Source of the DNA: Burkholderiaceae bacterium | Lineage (GTDB): Bacteria; Pseudomonadota; Gammaproteobacteria; Burkholderiales; Burkholderiaceae_D | Direction of reading: 5' to 3' | Length of the DNA: 64,000 bases | NCBI GenBank assembly: GCA_031291325.1 | Contig: JARLJG010000068.1 | Coordinates: 1 to 64,000, forward strand | Shown here: one piece after another, positions 61,817 to 64,000 of the stretch | How positions within the stretch are numbered: position 1 is the stretch's first letter | How the letters are laid out: every line of letters begins with the position of its first letter | Position numbers and translations under genes: made by a program | Notes under the pieces: model-generated | What the model was told of the DNA's origin: nothing | Databases searched by the model: none | Seen by the model: the letters and a program-made list of their open reading frames with translations, nothing else

Positions 61817-64000
61817 TTGCAGAATCAACTTGCCACTTCATCTGGCGCAAGCAGCGGTCGGCCGCAACGCCCTCTGACGGTCGCCTTTATCAGTCTCTTC
61901 AATCTGTTCGACCGTGCGAGCGGGGCGGCGTTCTCGATGGCCACGATGCTGGAGCAATTGGCCGGGCGCGGCATGCGCTGCAGCGCACTGACGGCATGTT
62001 GTTTCGATGTTCCCCCCGGCGATCGGCTTCCCGATTTGATGCGCAGCAGGGGATTGTCGTCCACTAAGACAAAAAATGTGCAAGAAGTTCCCCAGTGGCA
62101 GGGCAGCGTGGCGGGAGTTGGATATACCGTGATTCAGATGCCTAACCAGCAAAGAAATCAGGTATCGGCCATCGAGGAACTGGTCTTCAGGGATAAGGTT
62201 CGCGCCTGGTTGGCGGAAAATCGCCCGGACGTTGTGATCACCTTTGGCGGTTTCTTGCTCGATATGGAAATCCAGCGATGCGCCCGCGCTGCCGGCGCCA
62301 TCGTCGCCTTCTATCTGCAAACGCCAAACTACACGCGTCACGAATCATTCGCGCTCGCCGACCTGATCCTCACGAATTCCGACGCCACTGCCGAACATTA
62401 TGCGCGCAAATTGGACCTGCGCTGCCATAACGTCGGTGTCTTCGTCGATGTGAAAGCTGCCGTTGCAAAAAAGCGCGACCCGCGGTTCGTCACCTTTATC
62501 AACCCGCTTCCGGAAAAAGGCGTGGCGCTCTTTCTGAAACTTGTCCAGCGCGCCGCTCGCGAAGTGCCCGATATGCGGTTTTTGGTGGTGGAAAGTCGTG
62601 GCGTTCTGGCGACGGCAATGCAAAGGCTTGGAGTTCCAGAGGCCTTGCTGGAACGAATAACGGTGTTGCCCAAGCAGGAACATATCGCTGAAGTGTACGC
62701 GCAGTCGCGCATTCTGTTGGTGCCTTCCTTCTGGTTCGAGGCTGCGGGACGTGTGTTGATCGAGGCGAATGCCAACGGCATTCCAGTGCTGGCCACCAAT
62801 CGCGGCGGCATTCCTGAAACCCTCGGCGGCGCTGGTCGGCTGCTGCCAATTCCAGACCGATGCACGGTGGATCATTGGGCGCTGCCGACCGATGAGGAGG
62901 TGCGGCCCTGGTGGGAAGAATTGCGCAAGCTATGGACTGATCGCCCGTATTATGAGTCGATGTCCGGCAAGGCTCTTGAAGTCGCAAAAATGCAAACTAT
63001 CGAGCGCGATGCGGCAAATCTTGACATGCTGCTGCGCACAGCAGTAAGCAATGCGGCGGCATCTGCCCAAAAAGACAGTGAACCAACATCACTCACAGAG
63101 CCGGCTTCGAGTGGGTCGATGCAGGAGCCTAAATCGAGTGGGGCTGGCGCGATGGGCAATGAAAAAAGCAATGGCGTGCCGGTCGATTTTTCTGCAAACA
63201 GCCGACGCATAATGATTGTCCAGCTATCTCCCGGTTGGATGGGGATTGCGCGGCTACCCAAGGCGCTGGCTGCGGTTGGTTTCAGAGTGGCGACTTTTTG
63301 CCGGCCCGACAGTTTTCTGTCCAAGACACGTTATGCAGAACACGGCTTCGGGCCGCCGGCAACCGGCAGTCCTTTCCCCAATTTGGCCAATGCGGTGCGG
63401 CAATTTCAACCGGACCTGCTTGTTCCGGGATGCGAATCAGCCGTAAACTTTCTTCACGAGATCGTGCGGGCCGGTTCGGACGGACGGCTGGATGCCGAAG
63501 ATGAAGATATAGTCTCGTTGGCCAAGCGCTCGTTGGGTAACCCGGAGTATTACCATGCGGTTTTGAGCAAGCATGCGACGTTGGAGATTGCCGCCGAACT
63601 TGGGTTGCGTACGCCGCAACAATCGCATGTCAGCAGAATTGAGGATGCTGTCGGTTTTGCCACCCTGCATGGTTACCCCGTGGTGCTAAAGGGCGAGTTT
63701 GGATGTGCCGGGCAGGAAGTCAAAATTTGCGCCACCGCGTACGAAATCGCAGCGGCCTTTCAATTTCTGAATCGAGCCGGCAATCCGCGCAATCCGCGCG
63801 TCGTTGCGCAGCAATATGTTCAGGGCGTCAGCGCCATGCATATGGCAGCAGCTGCTTCCGGCAAGGTGCTGGAAAGCTTGACCTTGCTGAAGGAGCGCAC
63901 CCATCCACAACTCACGGGCCCAAGCAGCGTGGTAAGACTGATTCACAACGAAGAGGCTGCGCACACCGTTTCCTCGCTGATGAAAAAATTGAACTACACC
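61817..64000 (+). CDS. GT4-type glycosyltransferase fused to an ATP-grasp domain (partial, runs off the window)
   Basis: The open frame continues to position 64000 without a stop, so at least 728 residues are coded. TTG 61817 is the likely start (GGAG at 61807-61810); a GTG at 61805 is also possible. Residues about 20-400 resemble a GT-B/GT4 enzyme: VAFISLFNLFDRASGAAFSMA, DVVITFGGFLLDMEIQRCA, VTFINPLPEKG, and the E-x7-E type motif in FWFEAAGRVLIEANANGIPV. A Ser/Glu/Pro-rich linker (about 415-460) follows. Then a second segment begins IMIVQLSPGWMGIARLPKAL. It includes an ATP-grasp core: HAVLSKHATLEIAAELGLRTPQ, GYPVVLKGEFGCAGQEVKI. Function unknown. Not part of the cobalamin pathway. Confidence 0.8.
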   Translation, partial: MQNQLATSSGASSGRPQRPLTVAFISLFNLFDRASGAAFSMATMLEQLAGRGMRCSALTACCFDVPPGDRLPDLMRSRGLSSTKTKNVQEVPQWQGSVAGVGYTVIQMPNQQRNQVSAIEELVFRDKVRAWLAENRPDVVITFGGFLLDMEIQRCARAAGAIVAFYLQTPNYTRHESFALADLILTNSDATAEHYARKLDLRCHNVGVFVDVKAAVAKKRDPRFVTFINPLPEKGVALFLKLVQRAAREVPDMRFLVVESRGVLATAMQRLGVPEALLERITVLPKQEHIAEVYAQSRILLVPSFWFEAAGRVLIEANANGIPVLATNRGGIPETLGGAGRLLPIPDRCTVDHWALPTDEEVRPWWEELRKLWTDRPYYESMSGKALEVAKMQTIERDAANLDMLLRTAVSNAAASAQKDSEPTSLTEPASSGSMQEPKSSGAGAMGNEKSNGVPVDFSANSRRIMIVQLSPGWMGIARLPKALAAVGFRVATFCRPDSFLSKTRYAEHGFGPPATGSPFPNLANAVRQFQPDLLVPGCESAVNFLHEIVRAGSDGRLDAEDEDIVSLAKRSLGNPEYYHAVLSKHATLEIAAELGLRTPQQSHVSRIEDAVGFATLHGYPVVLKGEFGCAGQEVKICATAYEIAAAFQFLNRAGNPRNPRVVAQQYVQGVSAMHMAAAASGKVLESLTLLKERTHPQLTGPSSVVRLIHNEEAAHTVSSLMKKLNYT

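Noticed and set aside
1-64000. CRISPR array, prophage or integrase-bounded island
   Set aside because: No regularly spaced direct repeats, phage structural genes or integrase were seen. The tRNA-Arg at 80-156 has no integrase or repeated 3' end next to it within the window.

Overview
The window reads as chromosomal DNA of a betaproteobacterium, most likely Burkholderiales and plausibly Oxalobacteraceae. This rests on codon and GC style, a complete MSHA-type pilus locus of the betaproteobacterial kind, and several acyl-CoA catabolic clusters. The lineage call is inference from gene content only; no search was possible.

Layout. (1) 1-2.6 kb: tRNA-Arg(ACG) with its terminator, then a NarL-type sensor kinase and response regulator. 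(2) 2.7-6.2 kb: two acyl-CoA dehydrogenases and two MaoC hydratases in one operon, followed by tandem stem-loops. (3) 6.2-13.3 kb: a visibly AT-richer accessory stretch. It holds an unrecognised two-TM protein, an orphan sulfate-binding protein, an AMP-forming ligase with an altered P-loop, a threonine-synthase-like PLP enzyme and a DAO-type flavoenzyme. (4) 13.3-17.4 kb: a minus-strand operon with acyl-CoA dehydrogenase, APH-type kinase, histidine phosphatase and enoyl-CoA hydratase. Its promoter carries a palindrome resembling one upstream of cluster 2.

(5) 17.7-39.2 kb: a full MSHA (type IV pilus) locus. It encodes the c-di-GMP-binding type ATPase MshE, MshG, a pseudopilin, the major pilin MshA, a small unknown protein, a 987-residue TPR/O-GlcNAc-transferase-like (GT41)/GT-A fusion, a second MshA-like pilin, and MshC, D, O, P, Q, I, a PilN-like protein, J, K, L, M and N. 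The glycosyltransferase between the two pilin genes is the strongest candidate for an undescribed system: MSHA pilin glycosylation. (6) 39.2-42.3 kb: aminotransferase, orphan pilin, PIN-domain protein and a small exported protein. (7) 42.2-46.9 kb: REC-HD-GYP phosphodiesterase, histidine kinase and a CHASE3-GGDEF cyclase. These are c-di-GMP enzymes beside a pilus whose motor is predicted to sense c-di-GMP. (8) 47-51.7 kb: Kup K+ transporter, two small membrane proteins and a RAYT transposase.

(9) 51.8-61.6 kb: cobalamin salvage and late assembly: cobT-cobS, a 126-bp palindromic element, cobC, a cobalamin riboswitch, then btuB-btuC-btuD-cobU-btuF-cobQ. (10) 61.8 kb to the right edge: an open reading frame that leaves the window and joins a GT4-type glycosyltransferase to an ATP-grasp domain.

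Two themes connect the genes: surface pili with c-di-GMP control and probable glycosylation, and acyl-CoA metabolism with B12 supply. Starts were moved from the longest possible ORF wherever a Shine-Dalgarno, a signal peptide or family length favoured an internal codon.
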